From positions 1 through 64,000 of the forward strand of contig CAMPDV010000454.1 in NCBI GenBank assembly GCA_946699065.1: a stretch of DNA of 64,000 bases. The letters are read 5' to 3'. Of this stretch, positions 12,165 to 24,322 are shown one piece after another. Below the pieces are notes generated by a model. The model was not told the DNA's origin. It saw only the letters and a program-made list of their open reading frames with translations, and did no database searches. This DNA is from Loxodes magnus. Taxonomy: Eukaryota > Ciliophora > Karyorelictea > Loxodida > Loxodidae. The position numbers were made by a program, and so were the translations under genes. Each line of letters opens with the position of its first letter. The first letter of the stretch is position 1.

Positions 12165-14100
12165 TTAAATTATAATAACTCTAAGTAGAAGACTTAAATA
12201 TGGCTCTTATTTAAAGTTATTAATTCAATTACATTCATTTAACCTTTAAATTTATAAAAATGAAATTAGAAAATTCACCAAGGATTTTAAATTTTAAGTT
12301 TAATACTCAATGAGAATAGAAGACAATTTAATATGTCCAGTTATAGCATTAGATTTATTCTTATTAATTAGTCTTGTTTAATAAATATTAAGCCTTTAAA
12401 AACTACAAAATGGTTTTTAATTTAAAAATACTATCCATATAATAGCATACCATTCTTTAGTGATTATCTCGTTCTTGTCTCTGAATTTAAAATTAAAAGG
12501 CTGTGACTTATAGGATGACTTTGATTATATATATCTTAGATGATAAAAGTTGCTTTTTTCTTCTTATGATATAATTAGAGTTTATCTCTTTTTAATTTTT
12601 TTGAATTTAATAATTTAAAGATATATTTACATTAAATTATCAAACTATTTAGTTACAAAACTTAAAACGTAGATTAGACATTAAAATCAGAATTATATAT
12701 TGTAAATTTTATTTTATTCATACTATTGTTGTTGAGTAATTATGGTAGTTTTGTTCTTATTCTTATATTTACCTATTTCATGTTTCTATTTAGTGGGTTG
12801 TAATAGAAAAAGTATTTTAAAATATGTAGAATATTAAGATCTTACATTTAGTTTTATTTAGCTTAAATAATATATCTTAACTTGATCTAAGTAGTTAATT
12901 ATTTAATCTTTGTTGTCATTAAGTAAATTCTATTTCATATAATTATTAGTTTAAAATTTTAATTTTGGCTATAGGCTCCCTTATTTTGCTTTACACCTGC
13001 AGATTAAAAAAATACTTCTAAGAATAGATTTAAGATTAGTTCTTAAAAAATATTTTATTTAAATGATAGGTACATAAAACAATAAAGTTCTACTTTATAA
13101 TTTCATAAAAAATATACTATAAAGCTTTATTTTTATAAAAATAAAGCTTTCAATTTATGTTGATATGAAACTAAATCTAATTACTTACTCAGTTGGATTA
13201 TATAATTTATTAATCTATTGTTATAAAACCCAAATTATTATTAGATACTAAACTCATTTATATATAGATAGAATATGTTAAACTGCATATATAAATCTAT
13301 TATTTCTTATAATTTATAAATAGGACTGCTCTAATAAACTTAGGATAAATAATTTAAATTTAACTTAAATCTCTATAAATATTAATTTTATAGCATTTTT
13401 CTTTTATAATAAAAATATAAAAGAGTGTAAGGCTTCTTATATTTTATATGCCAATTAACATTATTTCATACTAGTTGTAAACCATTATATCAAGAACTGC
13501 TATCTTTAATTCAACATTACTTAATAAAAATATTTTATCTAGTTACCCTTTAAATAGTTTCATTATTTGATATTAGCAAAATATTTATAGTAAAATAAAT
13601 TTTTATATATCATTACAGTTAAAGGATTGTTTTAACAATTTTCAGATTTAAGACAATATTATAATAGATTTCGTGTAGCTCTATGTTTAACAAACAAAAA
13701 TACTAAAATTATGCTCCTTCCCTTCAATTATTCCTTCCAATATTACTTTTTTCCTTCCAAAAAATCCTTTTTAATTATTTAATGAGATAGTCTAGAGACT
13801 TTTATGTATAAATTTGTTTTATTTTTTTTGTTAAACTTTCTTTTTGATAAGCTTATTATTTTTATAATTATCAACCAGAAAAATCCCTAAGAAATGTATA
13901 TAATTCATGTATTTTTAAATATTCAGATGGCAGCTTTATTTAAAATGCTGCAAATCTTATGTTTCTTACTCTTTTATGAGTTTTGCTTAACTAAATTTGA
14001 AATTTACTAATTAAAGTTTTTTTATTTTAAGGAATTTATTTAATGACAAATTTATAGTAAATTAGTAGTTAACAAGATTGATTGTATCCTTATTAGTCTC
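12165..14100. other. AT-rich stretch without recognisable genes
   Basis: Uniform AT-rich DNA upstream of the zinc-finger gene. No domain, repeat copy or hairpin of note was seen. Confidence 0.5.
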
Positions 14101-14930
14101 TATTTGAGCCATTATGTCGATAATATTCTGTTAATATGGAATTTATTTCTTTTCTGCTTGTCGGGTCCAACTCGTTCTGAATGAGTTTCTCTAAGCTAGA
14201 GTGACCCTCATCTTCCATTGGCTATTAATATTCCTCGGAATATTCTGCTCAATATGAGAGGACTGTGAAAAGAGACAGAGTGAGGCAAAAAGATTTTTTG
14301 TTAGATTCAGTGCACTTTTGGTTTGAATTTATAATTTTTGGGTGCCCTAAAAAAGCATCGCTATACATCAACAGGAATTCCGATATTCCTCCGTTGTCCT
14401 ATTTCAATCCTAGTTTCAATTTGTTCCGTGAGCCGTAGACCCCACTGCAAAAGAACATTTCTTCTCTTTTAGTCGCAGACATAGTGTTTCGGTGAGAATT
14501 TTCCTTTCATTTCTTACTAAGAAAAACTTTTACCACCTTGTCTGGCTTCCTAATTGTAGAGATTCGGCCTAAATCTAGAGGGAATTTACCCTTCTCCAGA
14601 CTTATGGATAATCTAAAGAGAACCCTTCCACATAAGTTTTGCAACCAGCCTCTTAATCTCTGTTATGGATCATGCCAGAGGCATGATCCTGTGTGAAGTT
14701 GTTTTAAAGGAGTAAGGGAAGTGGCAACTCCATATTTTCCCCTAGGTCCTTCAGCTACTCTTCAGATGCTGATCAAAAGACTCCTGCATCCAAAGAGGTA
14801 TAGAAATTTTTTCTCTGAGCTTTGGTTTGTTTTCAAACCCCTTCAAATTCTAATTATGGATACTTTGCAGGACCTGCCCGAAATCAAATATCTTTAACGG
14901 ATTTTTTTCTCTCGAAATAGAATTTCCTTT
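14101..14930 (-). other. GC-richer block with overlapping open frames, probable gene remnant
   Basis: This block is visibly richer in G+C than its flanks. On the minus strand all three ciliate-code frames are open over parts of it, so the real frame is uncertain. One frame reads coherently near its 3' end (PMEDEGHSSLEKLIQNEL) and further upstream (GVYGSRNKLKLGL, NGGISEFLLMYSDAFLGHP), with TGA after SKK and after LSY. Another frame gives IIHKSGEGQIPSRFRPN, which faintly resembles the fingers motif of LINE reverse transcriptases. I cannot decide between them. A perfect 10-bp hairpin lies inside (14667-14689). The block is followed on the right by the dispersed repeat at 15.4 kb. Confidence 0.45.
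14667..14689. repeat. perfect 10-bp inverted repeat, 3-base loop
   Basis: GGATCATGCC, loop AGA, GGCATGATCC. This is the strongest short perfect hairpin I noticed outside AT-only sequence. Its role is unknown. Confidence 0.8.
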
Positions 14931-15439
14931 ATATATAAAACCTATTTAATGCAATATATTACAAAAGTTTTATACCTTCTTTTATTTAAAAGTCTTTTTC
15001 ACTATTAAGAAGAAAAGGGAAGTTGGAGTAAATATAAAATATATTGAACAATAATAATGAAAAAATATTATTGCTTAATATTTCTTAATATAGAAAGCAT
15101 CTATTTCCAATTCTTTGTTTGTTCTTCTTTATTATCTTACTTTTAATATTATAATTGACTGAGATATTCTAGCAGTAATGAAAAAATTAAATAGTAGTAG
15201 CTCAATTTTAATTGAGCTTTTAGAAAGGATATGAAATTTAAAAGATTAAGTTATTTATTTAATATGAATATGATATAAAACAACAGCTTTTGATACTATA
15301 AGATGAAAAATAGAAAATCCCTGGCTAGAGAAATTAATTTAATATACTAGTAGAAAATATTCAATAAGGAAATAAATTAAAGATTTAGATACTAAAAGCT
15401 TAGATATAAAATACTATTATTATATATATTTTTTAAAAC

Positions 15440-15960
15440 CGCCATAGTTGTTCGAAGGTGAACAACAAGGTCATCTTCATCAGAGGTTGGGGAAGTTAAG
15501 TACCCATAATCGACTTTATGTCTTCCTCTGCTTTGGTTTGGTCTCGAGACATAAGATTCTTAGACCTTAGACACTGGCTTGGCTTAGTTTAACTTAGTTT
15601 AGTTTTAATTCTGGAACGAAAAAGAAATAATATTGCGAGCTTCATCAGAGGTGGGAAATTTAAGTACCCATAATTGACACTTGTCGTCCTCTGCTTTGGT
15701 GATGCAATGAGACACAATCCTGCCATATCCTTGGACCTCCAACAAGTAGAAAAGATTACGAATATTCTTAAATTATATCAGTATTGAACATTTTTATCAG
15801 TACTGAATAATTATACCAGTATTGAACAAGGTCTACCAGTATCTGATAATTTTATCAGTAACAAACATTCTTGTCAGTATGAAACATTTTTTTTAAAGAG
15901 CTGCGCACCAATGAGAGTGCTACGCGCTCTATAATCAAATTTATTTATTTATCAAATAAA
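15440..15960 (+). repeat. dispersed repeat copy containing an internal duplication and minisatellite
   Basis: The 3' end carries the family stem-loop (GAGCTGCGCACC ... GTGCTACGCGCTC) and then ATCAAATTTATTTATT, as at 56540-56600. Two diverged tandem copies of a segment beginning CTTCATCAGAGGT and running to CCTCTGCTTTGG occur at about 15471 and 15641. They match the family segment that reads TTCATCATAGGTCGGGG ... ATGCTTTGG in the 51 and 56 kb copies. Between the second copy and the stem-loop lies the CAGTA minisatellite. Confidence 0.65.
15772..15888 (+). repeat. minisatellite, about six degenerate units of about 20 bp
   Basis: Units share the core T(A/G)(T/C)CAGTA followed by roughly TTGAACA: ATATCAGTATTGAACA, TTATCAGTACTGAATA, TATACCAGTATTGAACA, CTACCAGTATCTGATA, TTATCAGTAACAAACA, TTGTCAGTATGAAACA. 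Spacing is 18-22 bp. It directly precedes the terminal stem-loop of the repeat. Confidence 0.75.
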
Positions 15961-16139
15961 ATTAAAAGGTCTTTTAGGAAAAGAAAATGTTTCTTTAAAG
16001 TTTTCTCTCTCATGAGTAGCAATCAGGTACCTGGGGATCCCCTAATTTAAACCAGTTCAATTATAAGTTTATGCTATATCTATTGATTAAACTTCTTCTT
16101 TAATTTTCTATTATTTGTTGGGTTAAAAGTAGTAAAGTT

Positions 16140-16850
16140 TCCCTAAATCACCCCCGTGAATCATATTATTTTGCTTACAATTTCTCCAGAGATGTCATGT
16201 GCTACTACAAATGTAGCATTTCTTCTTGAAAATTTTTTCTCTTGTTTAAATTTTTTCTATTTCCATTGAGATTGCTCAGTTGATCATTTAAGGTTGCTAT
16301 TATTCCATTTTATGTAAGACTGCTTTTATTTAATTCACTCTTGTTTCTTGGTCTTAGTTTATCTTTTCTTGCTTCATAAAATCTTTTTTGCTTTATTTAT
16401 ACATTACTTCTAGGTCTTAGTCTTGGACTTTGTCTAGCTCTTCCATCTTAGCTTCATAAAACTCCTTGGAATTAGTAAAGAGTGTATGTTAGTCAAAAAA
16501 TCCTTTTTTATCTCTGCTTCGAGTCCTTTCCAAGGGCTTATTCTTTGCTTCGATCAATCCATTCGTCATTTTAAGTAAATTTTCTTACACCTGTTTCTTC
16601 TTCCGTTATTTTTTGCTTTTTTGGAGTTTTATCTTCGAGAGATGTTAATGGTTTTCTGTCTATCTTAAAGGAATGGATGGAAGAGTTGCTTGGTTAATGT
16701 CTTTTCAATTTTTTTTTCTTTTTCTTTTCTTTTAGTATTAATTAAGAAGGTTGCTCTCGTTAAAGCTAAGACATGGCCTAAGAAGATATGCTTCTGGTTT
16801 TCTCTCCTACTCTAAGGAGATGGTGAAAAAAGCAGTTGTTAAAGGCAGTA
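16140..16850 (-). pseudogene. retroelement ORF1-like protein with CCHC zinc knuckle, degraded
   Basis: The minus strand first gives an N-terminal stretch related to the other ORF1 copies (SLEDKTPKKQKI). After a frame change comes a long heptad-like segment rich in Glu, Lys and Gln (KEFYEAKMEELDKVQDQDLE, MEQQQPQM). It ends with a Lys-rich run and the zinc knuckle at 16177-16218: CYICSST-TGA-HLWRNC. This has canonical CX2CX4HX4C spacing with all four ligands kept. TGA replaces the Gly before His, and another TGA lies about 30 codons upstream. ORF1/gag proteins of this layout bind nucleic acid in retroelement particles. No reverse transcriptase follows. Confidence 0.65.
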
Positions 16851-17344
16851 ATTTTATATATTATAGAATGATTATAAATAATAAAATAGTTTAGTTTATA
16901 CAAGTACATGCTAGCAATATATAATGGTAAAAAAGATTTTATTTACTAAATATTGTTATAATTATACTAATATAAAAGGAATCAATTTCATTATAACCAT
17001 TATTCCTTTATTCGTATCTTAACTTAAATTATACATTAAATTAAAACTTTATTTGTTTGCTATTTGTTGCTTTTTAGAATACTTTATTACTTTTTCATAT
17101 CCAAATTACTTATTACAGCTTTAGATAAACTAAGAGTCTAAATGTAAAAATTTATTATTTTAGTAATAAACTAAAATAAAATAGCAAAGATTCTACTTTC
17201 GTTAGTTACTTATGGCTTAATTTCTAACAGATATAATTTCCATAATATATTCATTAAAGAGATAATAAGCATTTACATAACCATTAAGAAGAGATAGGAT
17301 AATCATATAAATTAAGTGTAATATTCCAATACTACGTCTTGAAA

Positions 17345-17830
17345 TTTTGGAATTTCATGCAGCGTCTTCACAAGTGTTTTGTCGAATTGCAGTAGTAAAA
17401 ATTCTTCACTAATTTTTGTAGTTTAACCCTAGTCTTCATGTTGGTCTCTTCAATCATCATTGGATCTCCCCTTTGCTCATCTAGCTTTTTTTCTAATTTT
17501 TCCAGTCTGTAACTCAGATCAGATTGTTTCTGAAGCTAATTTTGAGATTAGCTTATCTGGTCTAGGATATGTTTCAGAAAGCGCTTAGTTCTCTTTCTTA
17601 GGACATAAGTCTGGATTCTATTCCTTCCGCTAGGCTGAGTTGTTCCATAAGCTTCTCATTATCCTTCCTCAGTTTCCTAACCTCTTCCTGGAGGTTCAGT
17701 ACCACTTTGGTGAGCTACTCCATGCTCATCTGGCCGGAAGGATTAAATTCTGACACCTCCTGGTGAAGAGCAGACTTCATCTGCTTTCTTGGCTTTTCCT
17801 CCGATGTAGGACTTATTATGTGAAGCCTTA
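17345..17830 (-). pseudogene. retroelement ORF1-like protein, degraded copy
   Basis: Minus-strand frame with SEEKPRKQMKSALHQEV, then EFNPSGQMSMEQLTKVV and a coiled coil (NLQEEVRKLRKDNEKLMEQL, GIESRLMSQERELSAF), where the first TGA falls. Frame slips follow. The knuckle near 17359-17400 reads FYYCNSTKHL-TGA-RRC: the first Cys is now Phe and the Trp seen in the 16.2 kb copy is TGA. The closest relative is the plus-strand copy at 60461, which shares the EFN-SSGQMSMEQL-type block. Confidence 0.7.
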
Positions 17831-19496
17831 ATTTTTATAAAGTGCTTTAAATATAATCTAAGATAGCAAAATGAAACATTAAGTGTAATGAATTTATAGA
17901 AGGAATATTTATTTAATAGTTCTAATTTAAAGATAGTGATACTAAACAAAGATAGTTGACTAAATTAATATGAGATATATTTTAGAAAAGAGTAGATAGA
18001 TATTATTTAACATTTTAAGTCTATAAGTATTGCTAACTTAATTCTAATTATAGGATTAAATTATAAAAATATAATTAATAATCTTTCTTAAAATTAACTT
18101 AAAAGGAGTTAAATAGAATATTCTACTAACCATCTTGTATTTTAAATTGTATATTCTTACAACTTATTCTTAAGAAAATAAACTAATTTCTCTTAAATGA
18201 GTAAAATAAATAATTTAATATTTCTTAAATAACTTATCTTCATAAATATTACCTTTAAAGTTAAAAGTAAATTAAATTATGATAATTTAAAATAATATCT
18301 AAAATAGAGTGCTTAAAATAACTAAGGGGATTCTTAGAAAATAATTATTTTAAAATGTTTCTCTTTAGTATTAGTTAGATAGTATGACATCTTATTACTA
18401 TTAAGTTAATTAAAAAATAGCAGTTTAGATTATTATAAACTTCTTTAAAGTATCTTATCTAAGCTTTATTTTATAATTTAACTAAGCTTAGTTCTTCTTT
18501 ATTGTAAACATAATATATCCTTTAAAAATTAAAAATACAATAAATACTTATTCCATATATACAAGCATGAAATATTAATAGCTTTAAGAACTTCTTTTTT
18601 AATAGATAGTATCTAAATCATAAAATACATTTATAGCAAATATACAAAGTGCTAATTTTCATTTTTAATTAAAAACCTTTATAAAAGAATAATTTCTAGC
18701 AAACCAAATTATTTTAAAACTTAACCATTCATTAAATAGGTTAAATTAGTAATGAAAACATGTATACCAAAATACCAAAATATTAGGGAAATATTATATA
18801 AATTATATATATCTTAGCATATCTAAAATATTGGATTTATTCCTTGCTTTCAGTGAAAGATGAATCCTATATCCTTTAATGAATATTTCGGAATTTTGAA
18901 GAATGATTAGACTGTTAAAATATCTAAAATAAATTATTCTTTTTTTATTCAGAAAAATAAAAGTAGATGCTAGTTTCCAAAACAATTAAAAAAATTTCTT
19001 AAAATTATTTGCATGTTTGCATCTTTTCTTCATCCTTATCCACAAGAAACTAACTATTAAAAGAATGAATCATGTTAAAAAATTCAAGATTATAAATTTT
19101 ATATTTAATTGAAAGCGGAAATTTAGTGTCTTAGAATACTCTAAGTTTTTCGTTCTTATGTTTAAATCATTTTCTAATTTTATTTAATGTATATAAGTTG
19201 AATAAAATAATCAAAATAAATTTGTATTTATAATATTTTTTTAATTGCAAAAGTTTTATAAGAGAAGCTCTAACTCTTCATTAAATAAATAAATTTATTT
19301 ACTTAGAATTAAACCTCTTAATAAGTTTTTAATTTAATAAAGCTAAACATTAAGAAATTATTATAACATTTTTCATGTTTTATATAAGGTAGTTCTCAGC
19401 TTATTTAAATTTTGATTATTGTATGACTGTATCTTTATTTAAATTATTAATAACTTTTGTTTAATTTTATATTTTATGCTTTATTGTAGATTGAGA
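17831..19496. other. AT-rich stretch without recognisable genes
   Basis: No domain or repeat copy seen between the ORF1 remnant and the second phosphatase repeat. A 60-codon minus frame at 18803-18985 has no support. Confidence 0.5.
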
Positions 19497-20803
19497 GCTG
19501 ATATAAATTGAAAAAATTAAATAACCATAATCATAATATTGTCTTCAATAACTTCTAATTCTAGTCACTACCACTGTACAATCGTCTTTCTTTCCTCCAA
19601 TTGTTCTCCTTCCTTACTTGCACGCTTCTTTCGCAAATGGACTTTCAAAATCTTATTTTTAACTTTATTCTCATGCTTTCTTACATAACTTTTTAGATAA
19701 ATTTTACAAATCTATTATCTTCTGCTTGTTCACTATCTCCACTATATTCTCAATCCACATGTTATCAAAGAATCCATCTGAACCACATATTATTATGTCA
19801 TCATTTTATATCTATAATTCATAATGCTTTGCATCCTTAGCTTTTAATAGTTTGCCTCTCTTACATTTTTCTATCAGTTTATTTAATTCCAATCCTAACT
19901 CTTCATTCTTCTTCATTAGTATCTAAGCAAAATCAGAGTTAGGCCATCTAATTAATTATCGAGTAGCATTAAATGCATACTAATCAACTTGAGTTTAGTA
20001 TAAAACTTCATAGTTGCACTTATTTCTTCGTAAAACAAGAGCTTATGAATCTCCAATTCAAGTAAAGTGTAAAGTTTACTTTTCTATGAAATAGAAGATA
20101 ATAGTACTACTTCCTGCCGCCTTGACTCCTTCAAAAGCTTATTGAAGTATTTAAATACTTTCTTCTTATAAGTTAGAATTAAGTTCTTATTTTCTACTCT
20201 TTTTAATATCTCTAACATTTGTAAGTAGTTTTTATCCAAATACTCTTGGGTTTATATAATATTTCTTCCATTATGAAACTCCATCTGCTACACCACTAAT
20301 TTCTTTATCTGTAATCATGAAATCTGAGCTGAAAGAAGGATCAAGAGAATTGGTTTTAGGATCAGGAATCATCCATCCTTATGATTCCATTTCTAGATTT
20401 AACAAGTTAGAACAAATAGCAAGTATCTGATTAGTTCTTACTTTAGTTTCAAATTAGTTTCTTAGCTAACTTCAATATTGATTAGATAATCCACCACTTA
20501 TAACTTTAACTCTCTACTTAGTTCTATTTTTCTACAACTTGGTATTAAGAGATTAATAGGTTCTAGCACTACTCGCACATGAGTTAGATCTATTTAGCCT
20601 TACACATAACTAATTATAAACTTACTGTAATTTAATCTATAAGAATATGAATTAAACGTTTAATTAAACTTAAAAAATAAAAATAATAAAGTTTTAAAGC
20701 TAAGTAATTCATTGAAAGATTTTAGTTACACTTTACAGCTTAGTTTTTTAATTTTTTTGTAATTTAGCCTTACTATTCTAACTTAAATTAATGATGCTCC
20801 AAC
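19497..20803. repeat. direct repeat, copy 2 (PP2C unit)
   Basis: Same-orientation copy of 2181-3479. Small insertions relative to copy 1 restore the reading frame in two places, so copy 2 seems nearer the ancestral state over the phosphatase domain. The similarity ends before the long N-terminal extension found upstream of copy 1. Confidence 0.85.
19545..20600 (-). pseudogene. PTC7-like PP2C protein phosphatase, better-preserved copy
   Basis: A single frame runs from an ATG at 20388-20390 (MESQGWMIPDPK) to TGA at 19545-19547, 281 codons, broken only by TGA at 20058-20060 and 19671-19673. Upstream homology with copy 1 continues to about 20600 through a further TGA at 20472-20474. PP2C landmarks are GVADGVSQW with the metal-binding Asp kept (codon 20283-20285), AGSSTIIFY, IGDSQALVLRK, an IICGSDGFFDN block, SPFAKEACKQG and GGKKDDCTVVVTR. 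The SPFAKEA and GGKKDD blocks point to the PTC7/PPTC7 group, known for dephosphorylating mitochondrial or chloroplast proteins. Both TGAs inside the domain are also present in copy 1, so they predate the duplication or are read through. Without readthrough no full enzyme is made. Confidence 0.75.
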
Positions 20804-23580
20804 ATTTATTTTTATAAAATTAAGTGATATAATGTTTCTAAAGAGTTTGTGAAAGTTATTAATAGAGTCTCTGTGTAAATAACTAAATGTGATTTTATTA
20901 TTATTTTATATTTTTTATTAAGTTTGAAAAAGTTTGCTATTCTTACTAATTCTCAAAATGTAAATACTTCTTTAGTCTTAGGTTATTCTTAAAATGTATA
21001 TTATAACTCTTAAAAACATTTTTTGGTATCAAAAGTAAATGATTGCTAAAGTATTTTGACAATTTGAAAATATGAATGTTTTACATCCTTTTTAATACTA
21101 AATTTGAACTTTTAAGAGATAATTGGTATGAATATTAATTCTAATGTTTACTTTAATCCTTTTTAATAATACATTGCTCCCTAATGTTACTTTTATACAT
21201 TTTAATAATAATAAGGAAAATAAAAATAACTAGCAGACTTAATTAATTTTATCATATGATATGTAATTGTTTATACTATTTTTATCTTTCTTATTATGAT
21301 TTAATTACAACATTTTCTTTGTTTGGTATATTTAACTTTCATCTTATTGAGTTAACATTTCAATATTCCTTTAGATTCCTAATATTTATTAATTAATAAA
21401 CTATTATTAATTTATTAAGTTCCGTAGAATTTAAAAATATTTATATCCTAAATTTTATATTTCTTCTAAATGGATTTAGATAAATAGGAGAGCTCATGTA
21501 AAGTTAGGGTAATTAGAATATAAATTATTAAATTTATTTGATTATGTAAAAATAGCTAAGTTTAAGCCTAATTTATGCATTCTAATTTAGATATTGGTAA
21601 CTCTTTTTAATTTGAATACATTTATACCAAATAGATATAAAAAGCCTAAAATTAAAAAATAAAAGAGTATTATAAAATAAATGATTTTGATTAAACTATT
21701 TTAATACCTAAATTTTTATGCCTTTTTAAATTTGGTATAAATAATAATAAAAGTCTATTTAAAGAGATTTGAATGTTTTTAGCCTAAATTATTTTCTTTA
21801 TTTTAGTATGAATTGTTTCTATAATAGTTAATTTATATTCTAAAAAATATATTTAAGCTTAAAATTAAAATATAGTACATAGTATAAATATCTTAACTAA
21901 AAATATTACTAGGTTAATTTAAATTTCCTTAGATTGTTTTACATTTCCTCTATTTTTGAAGATAAAAATCCTTACTTTGATTATAGAAATAAATTACATT
22001 ATTTAGTTTATTGATTGTAACCAAATATATTAGAGTTAGATATTTGATTTTAATTATTTTTTGAGTATTACTAAGCCTTTATAATTATTTAAAGTTCATA
22101 ATGATAAAACAATTATATATAATTAGCTGAAATTTAATATAGAATTAATTAGTTGTCTCTGTGATTCTTCAACTATTAACCTATCTTCATTATTTATTAG
22201 CCTTAAATTTTTATAATTATAAAAGATTCTAAACTACATATATTGCTATAAAGTGAAATAATTAATTATTGTAATCCTTTCCATTTTAAAGAAATCATAA
22301 GAACAAAATGTATTAATATGAATAATAGAAACTTTTTCTAAGAGAACAATTGCTAGATTCTTTAAACCTAAACATTAAATTTTGTTTCTATAAATTATTC
22401 TGAAATTAAAATATCCTTCACAAACTACTTTTAATCATATATTTATAATAAATCCTCATCAATTCAATTAAGCTCTAAACTTTAGCATATAAGCCTTTCT
22501 AAATAAAATGAATAATTAACAAATACCTAAATTATATTAGCTATAATTATAATGTATTAATATAGCTAGAGTCAAAATATATTACCATTAATTTATCAAG
22601 CTTAGGTTTATTAACCTTATATTATTAAAATTGAGGTTTATTATTTAAATTTAATCAGATCTCTACAAATTTAGCGTCTTTCTTAAATCAGTGAAAAAAT
22701 GAAGAGTTAAACTGGTTTTATTTAGAGTCATTGCTTAGTATTTCCTATCCCATTTGCCTTCATTTTTAATATCTCTAACTTGGTAAAGCCTTGAATTAAC
22801 TATAATCCTAACCCTTAAGTCAAATCTTTATAAAAAGAATATGCTAAAGAAGGAATTAATATAGAATACTAATAATCGGAAGAAGAAAAGTGAAGTAGGA
22901 GTAAAGAAGATTCAAAAATAAGAAGTTTATAGAAGAATAGCAAAGAAAAATTAATTTTTACAGAAATAGAATATAATAATAGCATCAATGCAATAAATAT
23001 AGTTCCTACTTTTATGAATATAACTAAAAGTGCAAATACTCTTATTAATAGAGATATTAACTTTAAGATAAATTTTGAATTATTAAGAATTCATACTTTG
23101 ATTCTCTCTATTTAAATAAAGCTAATCCTCACTCAAATCTTCAAGATATTAGAGTGAAATATACAGACTGATATACAAATGAAAATGCTAAGAAAAATAT
23201 GGAAATAAAGAGATAAGTTGTATATCAGTTCTTTAGATGTTCTATACTACTTAAAAAGAATACTATGCATATGAAGACATGCTGATGCTTATAGTCCAAG
23301 TGGAGAATTGATAGCTTAGAGTAAAGAAGAAAGTTATGATGAAACTTACGAGATATCGAGATAAATAGCAGCTTCATGAATAGCTAAAAATTAGAAGAAG
23401 ATTCTTGATATAATTAATACTGATAAACAAACTATTTAAAATCAGATCTGCTTAGTACTTTGAAATTTTGATTCCTTTAAAAAGTTTCTAGATCTAATAT
23501 AAATCCATTTGTCTCTCTTATTTTTTTATTTATCTATTTTTTTATTGATATGATTAATCTCTTAATACTAGTCAATAGTC
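20804..23580. other. AT-rich stretch; weakly protein-like segment near 23260-23400
   Basis: Mostly featureless. On the plus strand near 23290-23370 a short frame reads ADAYSPSGELIAQSKEESYD and is more protein-like than its surroundings, but it is bounded by frame changes and TGA and matches no other copy. It could be the degraded 5' part of the ORF1 remnant that follows. Confidence 0.35.
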
Positions 23581-24300
23581 GTGGCAGAATTAAAAGAAAT
23601 GGTACATAAGCTCAAGGTGGAAAATAATATGAGCAAGCAACTATTAGATAAGAATATGTAAAATTCCACAAGAATAGGGCTTTGATTTGAACAAGAGATC
23701 CAGTTACTTCGAGATTAGCTTGCAATTCTGAAGATAGAGTTGGCGACAGCCAAGCAAGCTATTTCAGAACAAAACAAAAAACTGGATATGATGCATGAAA
23801 CAGCAATGAAGTCAAAATAGCAACCTCTTCCTTAAGCTTCCATAGTTGAAATAGACCTAATGGAATTGGAAAAATCGCATCGCTCCGAAAATCTAAAACT
23901 CAATTCCCTCAGACCAAAAGACTCAGACTAAGAAGAAAAAGAAATGCTATACTTTTAGCTCAACTGGGCACTTCTATCGCAATTGTCCGGAATTTCTAAG
24001 AAGATAGAAGTAATATTGGGCTAGATTCTAGCATGAGTAACGGGAAAGAAGGCAAAGATACTAAAGCAATAAGATGTATAGCACGCCTTAGGGGAGATTC
24101 TATAAAAGAAAACTGTCAAGACAGGATCAAGAACCATAAATTTGAATGAGAAACCTATTCTATGAAGATCCTAATCCTCCTAATTTTGATGATCTATCCT
24201 TCTGGTTGAAGTACCAGCAAAACCCTCTTGTCTTTAGCAGGAAAAGACATTAATCAATAAGAGGTTGAAATACCCGAAAAAATATTTATTGACTTTTACT
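23581..24300 (+). pseudogene. retroelement ORF1-like protein with altered zinc knuckle
   Basis: The plus-strand frame starts in a coiled coil (VAELKEMVHKLKVENNMSKQ, LAILKIELATAKQAISEQNK) with one TGA. It shifts frame and gives a Lys run and the knuckle at 23945-23986, CYTFSSTGHFYRNC. Spacing is that of CX2CX4HX4C, but the second Cys is Phe (TGT to TTT). A further segment (FYEDPNPPNFDDLSFWLKYQ) follows in another frame. The unit ends with the shared 3' motif GAGGTTGAAATACC and an ATT run. Confidence 0.7.
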
Positions 24301-24322
24301 TCATCTATTATTATTATTATTA
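24264..24322 (+). repeat. 3' end of an ORF1 unit with ATT tail
   Basis: GAGGTTGAAATACCCGAA followed within 40 bp by five to six ATT units. The same end occurs, diverged, at 59110-59160 (plus) and 62222-62270 (minus), and in altered form at 30990-31055 and 25664-25695. Confidence 0.6.

Noticed and set aside
16024..16036. GGTACC-centred palindromes shared by 16.03, 25.66 and 56.88 kb
   Set aside because: Short (about 10 bp) and explained by their being inside related repeat ends; no evidence of a separate function.
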